The notes: generated from the letters alone by a model not told the origin. 64,000 bases of DNA from Pseudomonas fluorescens (GCF_001623525.1 NZ_CP015225.1:6026501-6090500); one strand, 5' to 3'; numbered from the stretch's first letter, positions 8,830 through 18,532 are shown. Made by a program: numbers and translations.

Positions 8830-10572
8830 TCAAGCAAGTCGTGGATGAGCGTTGCTGCCGCTAGCCAACCACTGCTCGCTCTTGACCCGCGCCTGCTCCA
8901 GGGTCTGCACATACGCCAATTGCCGCTGTTCGCGATGAATACCGGCGCGGCGCAGCTTCAGGCGCACCCTGGGCGCCGTCGCGACCAGGATCAGGCCGAT
9001 GCCCTGCTTGCGGTAATCCTTCAGGATGTTTTCAAACGCAGCCAGCGCGGTCATGTCCAGCATGGGCACGGCGCTCATTTCCACCACCACCACGCGCACC
9101 CCCGGATCGAACTTGCGCAGCACGTCCAGGGCTTTTTCTGCCGCACCGAAGAACAGCGGCCCACGAATTGCGTAGCAGCGCACATGCTCGGGCATGTCCA
9201 GAAGGGCCTGGTGGAAGTGGCGAGGCAGTTCGGCGCTGTCGGTCAGTTCGCTCATGCGCTTGATGAACAGCCCGGCGGCCAGCAGCAGGCCGACGGCGAC
9301 GGCCATGACCATGTCGAACAGCACGGTCAGGCTAAGGCAGGTCAGCAGCACCAATACGTCGCTGCGCGGGGCGATGCGCAAGGTATGCAACACGTGTCCG
9401 GCTTCGCTCATGTTCCAGGCCACTATCACCAGTAGCGCCGCCAGGGCTGCCATGGGCAGGTAGCTGAACAGGGGCGCCAGCAACACCATCGCCAGCAGCA
9501 CCACAAGGCTGTGAATGATCGCGGCCAGCGGTGAAGAGGCGCCGCTGCGCACATTGGTCGCGCTGCGGGCAATGGCCGCCGTGGCGGTGATACCGCCGAA
9601 CAGCGGCGCCACGAGGTTGCCCAGGCCTTGGCCGATCAGCTCGGCGTTGGGGTCATGCTTGCTGCCGGTCATGCCATCCGCCACCACGGCGCACAGCAGC
9701 GATTCGATGGCGCCAAGCATGGCAATGGCGAAGGCCGGGCCCAGCAATTGGCGGATCAGATCATAGGAAAGCGTCAAGGGATGCCCCTGGCCATCTGGCA
9801 GGTTCCAAGGCCACTCGAAGCTCGGTAAAAACGGCGGGATACCGGGGTGGCTGATGCCATCGACCATGTAGCTGAAACGCTCACCCAATGTCGCCACCGG
9901 CCAACCGCCGCGTTCCAGCGCCAGTCCCAATAGCGCCCCGACCAGCAAGGCAACCAAATGCCCGGGAACCCGCGGTACCCAGCGTGGCCAGGCAAACAGC
10001 ACCGCCAGGCACGTGACGCCGATGATGCCATCGCCGAGCCGGGCACTGGGCAATGCCACGATCAGTTCGCCCAACTGTTCGATGTAGTGCTTGGCTTGCC
10101 CGACGGTGGTCAACCCCAGCAGATCCTTCAGTTGCAAGGTGGCGATGACCACGCCGATCCCGGCGGTGAAGCCGAGGATCACCGGGTAGGGGATGTATTG
10201 GATCAGCCGTCCGGCGCGCATCAGGCCCAGGGTGATCAAGATCAGACCAGCGAGCATGGTGCACAACAACAGGCCGCCCAGGCCGTGCTGTTGTGTGATG
10301 GGCAGCAGGATGACCACGAACGCCGCCGTCGGCCCGCTGACGTTAAAGCGCGAGCCGCCGGTGAGGGCGATCAAGGGCGCGGCCACCAACACCGTGTACA
10401 AGCCATGTTGCGGCGGCACGCCAACGGCAATCGCCAGGGCCATGGCCAGTGGGATGGCGATGATGCCGACGGTGAGCCCGGCCACCAGGTCGCCACGCAA
10501 GCGCTCCAGGGTGTAACCGGCGCGCCAGGCCTGGCGCCAGGCGGCAAACAACGGTGGGGCGGAGAAAGACAT
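8830..10572 (-). CDS. SulP family anion transporter with STAS domain
   Basis: A 580-residue inner-membrane transporter. The N-terminal half has the SulP signature (DLVAGLTVGIIAIPLAMALAIAVGVPPQHGLYT) followed by about 10-12 hydrophobic segments; the last 120 residues form a cytoplasmic STAS domain (VVVEMSAVPMLDMTALAAFENI). SulP proteins carry sulfate, bicarbonate or dicarboxylates; the substrate here cannot be read from sequence. The ATG at 10572 has GAGGAG upstream; the longer open frame runs through a REP element and is not coding. It stands alone between two REP pairs. Confidence 0.9.
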   Translation of the reverse strand: MSFSAPPLFAAWRQAWRAGYTLERLRGDLVAGLTVGIIAIPLAMALAIAVGVPPQHGLYTVLVAAPLIALTGGSRFNVSGPTAAFVVILLPITQQHGLGGLLLCTMLAGLILITLGLMRAGRLIQYIPYPVILGFTAGIGVVIATLQLKDLLGLTTVGQAKHYIEQLGELIVALPSARLGDGIIGVTCLAVLFAWPRWVPRVPGHLVALLVGALLGLALERGGWPVATLGERFSYMVDGISHPGIPPFLPSFEWPWNLPDGQGHPLTLSYDLIRQLLGPAFAIAMLGAIESLLCAVVADGMTGSKHDPNAELIGQGLGNLVAPLFGGITATAAIARSATNVRSGASSPLAAIIHSLVVLLAMVLLAPLFSYLPMAALAALLVIVAWNMSEAGHVLHTLRIAPRSDVLVLLTCLSLTVLFDMVMAVAVGLLLAAGLFIKRMSELTDSAELPRHFHQALLDMPEHVRCYAIRGPLFFGAAEKALDVLRKFDPGVRVVVVEMSAVPMLDMTALAAFENILKDYRKQGIGLILVATAPRVRLKLRRAGIHREQRQLAYVQTLEQARVKSEQWLASGSNAHPRLA

Positions 10573-10608
10573 GAATACTCCTCGCAAGGGGGACACTGGC
10601 ACTGGCCC

Positions 10609-10702
10609 TGTGGCGAGGGAGCTTGCTCCCGCTCGAGTGCGTAGCGCTCGAAATATTATGGGGCGGCTGCGCCACCCAGCGGGAGCAAGCTCCCTCGCCA
10701 CA
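10609..10702. repeat. REP pair (REPIN), long-arm family, copy 3
   Basis: Inverted TGTGGCGAGGGAGCTTGCTC arms in the upstream region of the SulP gene, between it and the divergent gene at 10839. Confidence 0.9.
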
Positions 10703-10838
10703 AAGGCATGCGCCGGTAGGCCGGGGCTGATGGCTCTTTGAGTATGCCGTGCTCGTTGCGCGGATGTATTGATCTGGATCGTTATTTTTACCATCCAGGC
10801 TCATGCTAGAGTGCTCGGCCAAGACCCCGGAGCTTGTC

Positions 10839-11324
10839 ATGCGTGTATCGATCCGCCGTAGCGCTACTTTGCTGTTGATCTCCAGCCTGCCCTTGGCGGT
10901 CGTGGCTGCACCGATGCACAGCCAGTTCCTACCGCCTGATGACCTGGTGGTGCGCCAGGAGCAGCCTGAACAGCAGCAGTTGCTGCAAGTGACCGAGTAT
11001 TCGGTGGTGCTGGGTAACCAGCGTCAGTCCAACCAGCAACCGATTCCGGTCACTTCGCCCTTGCTGGTCCGTCTCAAGGGCAAGCCGATGAACAAGGGCG
11101 CGACCCTCAGCCAGGTGATCCTTAACTTCGACGGCGAAAGCAAAAGCCTGAAGAAACCGGTTTTCGACGAGGCGAGCAAGACCCTGACGCTGTCTTATCC
11201 TCAGGCTCAGTACCGGGTGGTCATCGATCTGCTGCGCAACAACACGGTCTATGTGCAGTTTCTCACTTACGCCAACGGTCATATCTGGGCCGACCTGCAC
11301 ACCGGTGCCGAACGCCCGCGTTGA
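10839..11324 (+). CDS. Conserved exported protein of unknown function
   Basis: A 161-residue protein with an N-terminal signal peptide (RRSATLLLISSLPLAVVAAP), then a glutamine-rich linker (EQPEQQQLLQ) and a predominantly beta-type domain. I do not recognise a named domain. The ATG at 10839 is the first one giving a proper signal sequence. It precedes the PA4642-like gene by 61 bp and may be cotranscribed with it. Probably periplasmic. Confidence 0.7.
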   Translation: MRVSIRRSATLLLISSLPLAVVAAPMHSQFLPPDDLVVRQEQPEQQQLLQVTEYSVVLGNQRQSNQQPIPVTSPLLVRLKGKPMNKGATLSQVILNFDGESKSLKKPVFDEASKTLTLSYPQAQYRVVIDLLRNNTVYVQFLTYANGHIWADLHTGAERPR

Positions 11325-11385
11325 GCCGCGAGGCCTGCCGGGGGTAAACTGCCCGCCCCGTGAACTGTGCGAGCTGGAGCCGGCA

Positions 11386-11673
11386 ATGCGTAAAGACAAG
11401 AAACAAGTGATTGGCGACGAGATTGGCGATGAACAGATCAAGCTGTTCCTCAATTTCGAACCGGTCGATGCCACGTCGCCGTCGCTGCACAAACTGATCA
11501 AGGCCTACCGTGGGCTGCGGGTCGATGACTTCGAGCGGTTCCTGACGTTTTTCGTCGAGGCCGGTTACGACCTTAATGGCAAGGATGAGCAAGGCAAGGA
11601 TTTCGTGGCGTTGATCCAGGACCAGCGTAACGCCGAGGAATACATTGAACTGATCAATAAGGCGCGTGGCTGA
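11386..11673 (+). CDS. PA4642-family protein
   Basis: A 95-residue acidic cytoplasmic protein (MRKDKKQVIGDEIGDEQIKLFLNFEP...) matching the small Pseudomonas family named after PA4642. Function unknown. There is no signal peptide or membrane segment. In P. aeruginosa this family is encoded beside mqoB, and here mqo also lies close by. A clear intrinsic terminator follows at 11747. Confidence 0.75.
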   Translation: MRKDKKQVIGDEIGDEQIKLFLNFEPVDATSPSLHKLIKAYRGLRVDDFERFLTFFVEAGYDLNGKDEQGKDFVALIQDQRNAEEYIELINKARG

Positions 11674-11746
11674 TCGCGTTAATGTCATGTCCGCGCCGTC
11701 GCGGCGTTTGAATGTCTGCATCAGTATTTCATGACGTACTCAACTA

Positions 11747-11786
11747 AGCCCGAAAGGTTATGTCACCATTCGGGCTGTTTTGTTTT
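11747..11786 (+). terminator. Intrinsic terminator after the PA4642-family gene
   Basis: Stem AGCCCGAA (11747-11754) pairs with TTCGGGCT (11769-11776), followed by the T-rich run GTTTTGTTTT. Confidence 0.8.
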
Positions 11787-11859
11787 ATCTGGATTTCCAT
11801 TACTTTTGGGTTGAAACCAAGGGGTTTCATTTCAATCGTTAAATGGAGTTTTATTTATC

Positions 11860-12324
11860 ATGGAAGATAAAGGTAAATGTATCGCCGGGTGTTTATTGGC
11901 CCTGATCGGCTGTCTGGCAAGTTCGGTTTCCAATGCGTTCGATGAGATCGTCAATGTGGAAATATTCAACGCAACGTCAGCGGTCATTGTGCCGGGTAGC
12001 GATTTCACGTGGTCTCTGGCCCCGGAAAATGCGGGCCACAGCTTTTCGATAAGTCCTGGGGAACGCCAGGAGCTAACCTATTATCTGCCCCAGGCGCGTG
12101 CCGAGCGGGAGTCATTTACCTACACCCAGGGAAACCGCACCTGCCATTTCAGTTTCGGGCATATTCCTGGCGTGCCGGTGAGTGACGGACAGACAATGCC
12201 TTATCGTCGCTGGGTTGAAGCGAAACCGGCAGGTGCCTGTGTTGCGGAGTTACTAGAGGTTGAAGATGACGATGATTATGTTCGTCATGGCGGAACACGC
12301 GTCAAGTTCAGTATGAAGTCGTAA
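11860..12324 (+). CDS. Exported protein of unknown function, AT-richer than its neighbours
   Basis: A 154-residue protein with a probable signal peptide (residues about 7-26, CIAGCLLALIGCLASSVSNA) and a mature part with two cysteines that may pair. It ends in an acidic stretch (EVEDDDDY). No family recognised. The local base composition and codon choice are more AT-rich than in flanking genes, which suggests a lineage-specific or acquired gene. It is bounded by terminators on both sides, so it is monocistronic. Confidence 0.6.
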   Translation: MEDKGKCIAGCLLALIGCLASSVSNAFDEIVNVEIFNATSAVIVPGSDFTWSLAPENAGHSFSISPGERQELTYYLPQARAERESFTYTQGNRTCHFSFGHIPGVPVSDGQTMPYRRWVEAKPAGACVAELLEVEDDDDYVRHGGTRVKFSMKS

Positions 12325-12334
12325 TACGGGTAAT

Positions 12335-12366
12335 AAAAAGCCTCCTGTTTGCACGGGAGGCTTTTT
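12335..12366. terminator. Bidirectional intrinsic terminator between the 11860 gene and mqo
   Basis: Perfect 11-bp inverted repeat AAAAAGCCTCC (12335-12345) and GGAGGCTTTTT (12356-12366). Both strands end in a T run, so it can stop the two convergent transcripts. Confidence 0.88.
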
Positions 12367-12380
12367 ATCAGTACACAGTA

Positions 12381-13886
12381 TCAGGCGTAACTTTGAGCCT
12401 TGCTGTCTTCAACCAACTCCAACGCAATGTTGTTCTGCGCGTTGATTTTGCGATACAGCGCCGCGTCGGTTTCCAACACTTTTTCCCGGGCCGGGAAGAT
12501 CTCTGCGAGCTTGGCAGCCCACTCGCCCTTGGCTTTGTCCGGGAAGCAGCGCTCGATCAGTTCCAGCATGATCGACACGGTCACCGAAGCACCCGGCGAT
12601 GCGCCGAGCAGGGCGGCGAGGCTGCCGTCCTTGGCCGCCACCAGTTCGGTGCCGAACTGCAGGACGCCACCTTTCTTCGGGTCTTTCTTGATGATCTGCA
12701 CCCGCTGGCCGGCCACTTCCAGGCGCCAGTCCTCGGCTTTCGCCTCGGGGTAGAAACGACGCAGGGATTCCAGGCGCTGCTCCATGGACTGCATCACTTC
12801 GCTGATCAGGTACTTGGTCAGGTCCATGTTGTCCCGGGCCACGGCCAGCATTGGGCCGATGTTGCCGGCACGTACCGACAGCGGCAGGTCCATGATCGAG
12901 CCGTGCTTGAGGAACTTGGTGGTGAAACCGGCGTATGGCCCGAACAGCAGGGATTTTTTGCCATCGACTACACGGGTGTCCAGATGCGGCACCGACATCG
13001 GCGGCGAGCCCACGGCGGCCTGGCTGTAGACCTTGGCCTGGTGGTGCTTGACCACTTCCGGGTTGTCGCAACGCAGCCACTGGCCACTGACCGGGAAGCC
13101 GCCGAAGCCCTTGCTTTCCTCGATGCCCGAGGCTTGCAGCAGCGGCAACGCCGCACCGCCGGCACCGAGGAACACGAACTTGGCGTCGACATCGCGGCTG
13201 CTGCCGGAATTGACGTCCTTGATGCTCACGGTCCAGCCACTGCCGTTGCGCTTGAGACCGGTGACGCGCTTGCAGTATTTGACCTGAGTGTCCGGGGCGC
13301 TGGTCAGGTGCTTGAGCAACTGGTTGGTCAGGGCGCCGAAGTTGACGTCGGTGCCGTTCATGACGCGAGTGGCGGCGATGACCTCATCGGCCGGCCGGCC
13401 GGGCATCATCAGCGGCATCCACTCGGCCATCCGGGCCTTGTCCTCGGTGTATTCCATGTCGGCGAAGGCGTGATGCTGGCGCATCAGCTCGAAGCGCTTC
13501 TTCAGGAACGACACGCCTTTCTCGCCTTGCACGAAGCTCAGGTGTGGCACCGGGGCGATGAAGGACTTGGAGGAGCCGAACGTGCCTTTTTTGGTCAGGT
13601 ACGTCCAGAACTGCTTCGACACCTCGAACTGGGTGTTGATGTGCACGGCTTTCTTGATGTCGACATTGCCGTCGGCTGCCTGGGGCGTGTAATTGAGTTC
13701 ACACAGCCCGGCGTGGCCGGTGCCGGCGTTGTTCCACGGGTTGGAACTCTCCGCGGCACCGGAATCCATCAGCTCGACGACTTCCAGCGAGATCGCGGGG
13801 TCGAGCTCCTTGAGCAGTACGGCCAGGGTGGCACTCATGATGCCGGCCCCTACCAGAACTACATCGACTGCTTCGTTATGCGCCAT
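12381..13886 (-). CDS. mqo: Malate:quinone oxidoreductase
   Basis: A 501-residue peripheral membrane FAD enzyme oxidising malate to oxaloacetate and passing electrons to quinone, which is the usual malate-oxidising step in Pseudomonas. The N-terminal [17 protein letters not shown] is the FAD motif; [22 protein letters not shown] is the family signature. Full length. It is monocistronic, with a terminator downstream and a 738-bp upstream gap that should hold its promoter. Confidence 0.95.
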   Translation of the reverse strand: MAHNEAVDVVLVGAGIMSATLAVLLKELDPAISLEVVELMDSGAAESSNPWNNAGTGHAGLCELNYTPQAADGNVDIKKAVHINTQFEVSKQFWTYLTKKGTFGSSKSFIAPVPHLSFVQGEKGVSFLKKRFELMRQHHAFADMEYTEDKARMAEWMPLMMPGRPADEVIAATRVMNGTDVNFGALTNQLLKHLTSAPDTQVKYCKRVTGLKRNGSGWTVSIKDVNSGSSRDVDAKFVFLGAGGAALPLLQASGIEESKGFGGFPVSGQWLRCDNPEVVKHHQAKVYSQAAVGSPPMSVPHLDTRVVDGKKSLLFGPYAGFTTKFLKHGSIMDLPLSVRAGNIGPMLAVARDNMDLTKYLISEVMQSMEQRLESLRRFYPEAKAEDWRLEVAGQRVQIIKKDPKKGGVLQFGTELVAAKDGSLAALLGASPGASVTVSIMLELIERCFPDKAKGEWAAKLAEIFPAREKVLETDAALYRKINAQNNIALELVEDSKAQSYA

Positions 13887-14624
13887 TTAACGCGTCTCCA
13901 AAATCTGCAGCACCAAATTGTCGGCATAGCGGCCAGGAGTGGCGGGGCAGGTCAGTTGCGCCCCAGTTATCCATGGCCAGGATCGCCATGTCCGAATCTT
14001 CGCAATTTTTCGCACCTACTGCGGATGCATGCAGCCTGGCCTCAAGAGTCACATGAACTCATTTAAGCGCCGGGCAGGCAATTCGACTTATGGCCGAGAC
14101 ATCCGTTCGTGCAACCAAATCCGTAGCGGACAGGCTTCAGGCGCCGGTTCTTGAGCGATATCCGGTCCTGTGTCGTTGGGCTGTTTCAGACGCTAATGGT
14201 GCTTGTTCAGACGCAAAACTCTTCATTTGCTCGCCACACTCTCGTGAAGTTGTGAAAACCCGTTTTTTCACGCTCTTTTGAAGACGTGAACCTCAAAAAA
14301 GGGCTGTCCCAGCCTGGCACTGCGCCCGCTTTGGTTGCCCCCATGGAGTACATGACAGGCAAAACGGGCAGACAGCTCAGTGACCGAGCGTAATGACAGC
14401 TCTGCAGATTCGCGAAAAGTGGTGATTTGCCTGGAGGAACAGCAAGCGCGCCAGCTTCACTCGATCTGTGTGGGCGGCTCTCTGTGGGCGTTGCGGGGTG
14501 CCAATACCAGCGCATCAGCGGTGTTGCGAGGCCCGATCAGGAGACGTCCTTATAATCGGGGGGAGATTGTATCGAAGAAACGCAGGGAAATGGTCGTGTT
14601 TAATGACTTTTATTAGCCGTCCGG
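13887..14624. other. 738-bp intergenic region upstream of mqo, no gene identified
   Basis: Several short open frames exist here on both strands, but none has a good ribosome site, a recognisable domain or a Pseudomonas-like codon pattern. The region should contain the mqo promoter. CGTGAA and TTCACG near 14244-14274 form an imperfect stem, and TATAAT occurs at 14551 without a convincing -35 element. I find no tRNA or known sRNA signature. Confidence 0.5.
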
Positions 14625-14858
14625 TCAGATGGTCAACAGCTGCCGGTTACGTGCGCGGGCAGGAAGCGGTTGCACGCGGGCGCTGGCGGGCAATGGCTGG
14701 TGCAGCCAGTTGAGACGGATCTCTTCGATTTCCACCCAGCCTTCGCCCATGGGTTGCAGGCTGCACTGTTTGAACGCCTGGCAACGGCCGTTGCGATCGA
14801 GCAAGGCGAAGCTGCGGTGATGAGGGCGAGGGGTGAACATGGAAATAAGGAAGCGCAT
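14625..14858 (-). CDS. Small conserved protein of unknown function
   Basis: A 77-residue open frame (or 71 residues from the ATG at 14840) encoding MFTPRPHHRSFALLDRNGRCQAFKQC..., ending in a short basic tail. The middle (GWVEIEEIRLNWLHQPLPASAR) reads like a genuine folded protein and codon usage fits Pseudomonas. No clear ribosome site is visible for either start. Function unknown. Confidence 0.55.
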   Translation of the reverse strand: MRFLISMFTPRPHHRSFALLDRNGRCQAFKQCSLQPMGEGWVEIEEIRLNWLHQPLPASARVQPLPARARNRQLLTI

Positions 14859-15063
14859 GAGCGGATACCGGGTCAGGGAGCTTGGGGCAAGCCTGACAGC
14901 GGGCTATGACATGCCGGTGTAAGGACCGTGACAATGGGGTGACAGGAACCGGCAACCACGGCCCGTGTCAGACATTTCAGTATTCATCGTGCGACGCTAG
15001 TTCACGGCGATGGCGCACCGCTATACTGCCGGCCTGTTTGTGCCCGATTCTGGAGAGAAGAGC

Positions 15064-15648
15064 ATGTTGCAACGCCTGTTGTTCGGTTTGATCGCTGTGA
15101 CCAGTCTGACCCTCGTCGGCTGCGCCCACAGCCCGCAACAACTTAACCCGGAGCCCAAGCTCAATGCCCAACTGGCGCCCGTGGGGCGTGGCCAGCCGGT
15201 GGTGGTGCGAGTGGTGGACGGTCGTCCGTCGCCGACGCTCGGCACCCGTGGCGGGCTGTATCCGGAAACCAGTGTGATCACGGTGCAGGGCGCGCAGATC
15301 CTGCCCAAGCTGCAGGCCCAGGCTGAAGCTGCCGTGCGTTTGCTGGGCTTCACGCCGACCGCCAATGCCTTGAATGCACCGCAACTGACCGTAACCCTGG
15401 CCGAGCTCAAGTATCAGTCGCCCAAGGAAGGCATGTACGTGACCGAAGCCACCATCGGCGCGACCTTCCGCTCCGACGTGCAGAACGCCAACCGCCGCTA
15501 CAGCGGTCGTTACGGTGCTTCCCTGGACCAGCGTTTCGGCATGGCGCCTAACCAGGACACCAACACCAAGCTGGTCAGCGACGTCTTGAGCGATGCCCTG
15601 ACCCGGCTGTTCAAGGATCCGACCATTGGGCAAGTGCTGGCTGAATAA
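15064..15648 (+). CDS. YajG-family lipoprotein
   Basis: A 194-residue outer-membrane lipoprotein candidate. The N-terminus MLQRLLFGLIAVTSLTLVGC has a lipobox ending in Cys20. The remainder matches the YajG family (VVVRVVDGRPSPTLGTRGG). The ATG at 15064 is preceded by GGAGAGAAG, a good ribosome site; the longer frame is not needed. Function is unknown in the family. A REP-like hairpin followed by eight T residues terminates it. Confidence 0.85.
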   Translation: MLQRLLFGLIAVTSLTLVGCAHSPQQLNPEPKLNAQLAPVGRGQPVVVRVVDGRPSPTLGTRGGLYPETSVITVQGAQILPKLQAQAEAAVRLLGFTPTANALNAPQLTVTLAELKYQSPKEGMYVTEATIGATFRSDVQNANRRYSGRYGASLDQRFGMAPNQDTNTKLVSDVLSDALTRLFKDPTIGQVLAE

Positions 15649-15665
15649 GTAACAAACCTCACAAC

Positions 15666-15698
15666 CCCTGTGGGAGCTTGCCCCACAGGGTTTTTTTT
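15666..15698 (+). terminator. Intrinsic terminator built from a REP-like hairpin
   Basis: CCCTGTGGG (15666-15674) pairs with CCCACAGGG (15682-15690), and a run of eight T follows. The stem shares TGTGGGAGCTTG with the short REP family of this genome, so a repeat arm appears to have become the yajG-type terminator. Confidence 0.85.
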
Positions 15699-15711
15699 AT
15701 GGGCGATGTTC

Positions 15712-15918
15712 TCAGGCGGCCTGGGAATAGAATTCCAGCACACTGATCCCGGTCAGCAGGTCGGTCTCTGGAAGGTCGGCATGTTGATGGCCGCCGAGGG
15801 CGCAATACACCAGCCAATGTCGGTCCTGCACGTTGAAGGACAGGCTGTCGACGAGGTTCTGTTGTTCGTCGCTTGGGCTGATGAGATAGAGGCGATCCTG
15901 GTTTTCGGCGTGCAACAT
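15712..15918 (-). CDS. Small conserved protein of unknown function (68 aa)
   Basis: The frame encodes MLHAENQDRLYLISPSDEQQNLVDSL and a C-terminus with LPETDLLTGISVLEFYS. No signal peptide or membrane segment. Codon usage is Pseudomonas-like and GGAA lies upstream of the ATG. It converges on the lipoprotein gene across the terminator. Function unknown. Confidence 0.55.
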   Translation of the reverse strand: MLHAENQDRLYLISPSDEQQNLVDSLSFNVQDRHWLVYCALGGHQHADLPETDLLTGISVLEFYSQAA

Positions 15919-16014
15919 GAGGGGTTCCGGGCAGGTTTGAAGGGCGACAGAGTGGCCTAATCAGATGACGAAACCGTGACGGGGGAAATTAACCCGAGGA
16001 TTGATTACGGACCC

Positions 16015-16144
16015 TGTGGCGAGGGAGCTTGCTCCCGCTGGGCTGCGCAGCAGCCCCCGACTAGCGTCTCGGTGTGTCAGGTTAATCGTGCAAGCTTTTT
16101 TTGGGACTGCTTCGCAGTCCAGCGGGAGCAAGCTCCCTCGCCAC
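16015..16144. repeat. REP pair (REPIN), long-arm family, copy 4 (long core)
   Basis: TGTGGCGAGGGAGCTTGCTC arms with a core of about 90 bp containing GGTGTGTCAGGTTAAT, a sequence also seen in other long copies. Most of the gap between 15919 and 16280 is this element; the remainder should hold the promoter for the gene at 16281. Confidence 0.9.
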
Positions 16145-16280
16145 GAAGTCACCAGGCCATTATCCCAGCCGATCGTTACTGGTCGGAAAAAACGGTGCAG
16201 GGCGGCAGGCTTTCGGTAGAATCCGCGCCCTGTTCGTAGGCCACGGACGTGTCCTGTCCGTTTTTCGCTTGAGGTTCGTG

Positions 16281-16562
16281 ATGTCGCTGCATCTGCTTTC
16301 GTTGTTCGCCGCCCACCCCGCCAAACTGATCAACTTGCTTGCGTTGCTGTTTGCCTGCCCGGGCGGCTGGGTGCTGCATGCGACGCGCCGCCGTGAGCAA
16401 CGGGCGCGGGCTTGCCTTGAAGCGCGCAATCGCGATGGCAACGAACGCTTCGAAGCGCTGCTGGACCTGGCCACTCAGCGCATGAACCGGTTTTTCTACC
16501 GGTTTGGCTTTGGCTGCCTGGCGCTGGCGTTGCTGATGTCGTGGATCAGTACGCAGTTCTGA
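16281..16562 (+). CDS. Small membrane protein of unknown function
   Basis: A 93-residue protein with two hydrophobic segments, residues about 15-33 (LINLLALLFACPGGWVLHA) and 73-90 (FGFGCLALALLMSWIS), separated by a charged, arginine-rich stretch. The ATG at 16281 gives the best N-terminus; the upstream frame is REP sequence. No family name recognised. It is flanked by REP pairs on both sides. Confidence 0.65.
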   Translation: MSLHLLSLFAAHPAKLINLLALLFACPGGWVLHATRRREQRARACLEARNRDGNERFEALLDLATQRMNRFFYRFGFGCLALALLMSWISTQF

Positions 16563-16611
16563 CTGCGTAGCCGTGGCAGGGTAAGTGAGGTTTGTCAGGC
16601 AGAGATGCTTT

Positions 16612-16745
16612 TGTGGCGAGGGAGCTTGCTCCCGCTGGGCTGCGCAGCAGCCCCCCCTCGAACGGTCAACCCCAAGGCTCTGACTAACCGCAAGCCCGTT
16701 TTGCGATTGCTGCGCAATCGAGCGGGAGCAAGCTCCCTCGCCACA
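16612..16745. repeat. REP pair (REPIN), long-arm family, copy 5 (long core)
   Basis: Same arms as copy 4 with a core of about 90 bp. It sits between the membrane protein gene and the convergent acyltransferase gene. Confidence 0.9.
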
Positions 16746-16772
16746 GGGAACCCGTGTCCTCAGACCTGTCGC

Positions 16773-17939
16773 TTAAAGCGCCAACCCCGCCTTGACCCGA
16801 TACTGATTTCGCACCGGCGTCGCATATTGCAGCACCAGGAACGGCCGGTGTTCCGGCGGGCAAGCGTCCAGCCGGCGCTGCCATTCTTCCTGGGCCTTGA
16901 CCAGCTCCTCGGCACCGAACACCTCGGCCGCCTTGGGCACCTGCAACTGCGGGTCGGCGTCGGCCCATTGGGCATAAGCCAGGTAGTGCACCGGGAACAG
17001 GCGGTAGCCGCCGAGAATCTGCCGATCCATCTCCTGGGCCAGTTGCTTGGTGTCCTCGAACAGCTCGGTGATGGGCGCGGCGAAGTTAACGTGGACCCGG
17101 CCCTTGTAGCCGGTGATGCCCTTGGCGATGCTCACGTCGTCCTCGCCCGGAGCCTTGGTGTAGGTGCCGGTGGTTGCGCGGATGTACAACTCGCGGGCCT
17201 TGGCCTGGTCGCACGGGTCGTATTCGTAGCTGATCGACACCGGGGTGAGGTTCAGTGACTGGATCACCTCGCCGAACGGCTCGTCCTTGCGGCTCATGTG
17301 GAACATCTTGAGGATCGCCGATTCGGTCCGGTCGTCACCGTCCTTGGCCCGTCCTTCGGCCTGGGCGATCCAGATTGAGGCGCAGTCGTTGCGGATCGAA
17401 TGGTTGATGTACGCCGACAGCAACTGGTACGCCGCCATTTTTTCCCGCCGTCCGGTGATGGAGCGGTGCACGATGAAGCTCTTGTTCAGGCGCATCAGGT
17501 CGCTGACAAAAGGTTTTTGCAGCAGGTTGTCGCCAATGGCGATGCGCGGCGTCGGCAGGCCGGCGTGGTATACGGCGTAGTTGACGAAGGCCGGGTCCAT
17601 CACGATATCGCGGTGGTTAGCGATGAACAGGTAGGCGCTGCCGGACTTGAATTGCTCCACGCCGGTGTAGGTCACGCCATCGGTGGCGCGCTCGATGGTG
17701 TGGTCGACATAGAACTCCACCTTGTCCTGCAAAGTGGCGACCGACGTCACACCGGCGAACTCACGGCGCAATCTTTGCGCTATAAGGGGTTTGAGCATCC
17801 AGCCGAAGGCGCCGGCCAGGCGTGGGAAGCGGAAGTGGGTGAGGATATCTAGAAACGCCTTGTCGCCGAGCAGCCGTGCCAGCACCGCTGGGACTTCGCT
17901 GTCGTCGTAAGGTCGGATGGCATCGAATTCGCCCATCAT
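16773..17939 (-). CDS. PlsC-like 1-acyl-glycerol-3-phosphate acyltransferase family protein
   Basis: A 388-residue protein. NHRDIVMD near residue 128 is the HxxxxD acyltransferase motif, followed by FIVHRS and AQAEGRAKDGDD, the second conserved block. The long C-terminal extension is typical of a Pseudomonas family annotated as lysophosphatidate acyltransferase. The ATG at 17939 is preceded by AAGAGAG; an ATG one codon later is possible. The lipid substrate is not proven. Divergent from the CPXCG gene. Confidence 0.82.
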   Translation of the reverse strand: MMGEFDAIRPYDDSEVPAVLARLLGDKAFLDILTHFRFPRLAGAFGWMLKPLIAQRLRREFAGVTSVATLQDKVEFYVDHTIERATDGVTYTGVEQFKSGSAYLFIANHRDIVMDPAFVNYAVYHAGLPTPRIAIGDNLLQKPFVSDLMRLNKSFIVHRSITGRREKMAAYQLLSAYINHSIRNDCASIWIAQAEGRAKDGDDRTESAILKMFHMSRKDEPFGEVIQSLNLTPVSISYEYDPCDQAKARELYIRATTGTYTKAPGEDDVSIAKGITGYKGRVHVNFAAPITELFEDTKQLAQEMDRQILGGYRLFPVHYLAYAQWADADPQLQVPKAAEVFGAEELVKAQEEWQRRLDACPPEHRPFLVLQYATPVRNQYRVKAGLAL

Positions 17940-18078
17940 GCTCTCTTGTTGGAAACGGCTAGGGTAAGTAAAGGTTCGATCGAAAAAACGACGGGGCACG
18001 GCCTGGAAGATAAGCCAGACGAAAATAGCCCTGCAAATAGACCGGCGATTATACGCACAAGTCACTTGGGAGACCGCG

Positions 18079-18261
18079 ATGCTGGAGCAGGCTCATTATG
18101 ATTGTCCCTATTGTGGGGAGGATGTGGAGACAACCGTGGACTTGTCCGGCGGCGACCAGACCTACATCGAGGACTGTCAGGTGTGCTGTCGACCGATCAC
18201 CTTTGTGCTGCAGGTCCATGGCGAGGAATGGCATCTCGAGGTCTTCAGCGAAAACGAATGA
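18079..18261 (+). CDS. CPXCG motif-containing cysteine-rich protein
   Basis: A 60-residue zinc-ribbon protein. CPYCGE near the N-terminus and CQVCCRP in the middle are the paired cysteine knuckles expected to bind zinc. Function unknown. It starts a run of three rightward genes (CPXCG, DUF2007, YedK-like) with short gaps and may be cotranscribed with them. Confidence 0.88.
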   Translation: MLEQAHYDCPYCGEDVETTVDLSGGDQTYIEDCQVCCRPITFVLQVHGEEWHLEVFSENE

Positions 18262-18271
18262 AGGGGCGCCC

Positions 18272-18532
18272 ATGCAGCGAATCTACGAGCTGGAAAACCT
18301 GATGGAAGGCGAGTTGTTGCAAGGGATGCTTGCGAGCGAAGGCATCACGGCGCATTTGGTGGGGCGTGATTTGCTCGGCGGCGCGGGGGAGTTGCCCATG
18401 CAGGGCCTGCTGGGGCTGGCGGTGGAGGACGAGCAGGCGCAATACGCCCGTGAGTTGATCGCCGCGTACAATGTCGCGCTGCCGCTGCCCGGCGATGAAC
18501 CGGACAGCTATCCCGGTACGCTGGTCTGTTAG
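18272..18532 (+). CDS. DUF2007 domain protein (putative signal-transducing protein)
   Basis: An 86-residue protein starting MQRIYELENLMEGELLQGML, the DUF2007 pattern, in which a small GlnB-like alpha/beta domain carries residues such as GITAHLVG and the C-terminal part LAVEDEQAQYARELI. The start at 18272 has AAGGGGCG upstream and is 10 bp after the CPXCG stop. Function unknown. Confidence 0.8.
   Translation: MQRIYELENLMEGELLQGMLASEGITAHLVGRDLLGGAGELPMQGLLGLAVEDEQAQYARELIAAYNVALPLPGDEPDSYPGTLVC

Noticed and set aside
10573..10794. N-terminal extension of the SulP protein
   Set aside because: The extra sequence is translated REP repeat; the ATG at 10572 with GAGGAG gives the family start.
14551..14556. 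TATAAT as an orphan promoter
   Set aside because: No acceptable -35 element at 16-19 bp and no gene or terminator downstream on that strand.
14380..14616. 78-codon open frame in the gap upstream of mqo
   Set aside because: No ribosome site, no domain and composition unlike Pseudomonas genes; treated as chance.
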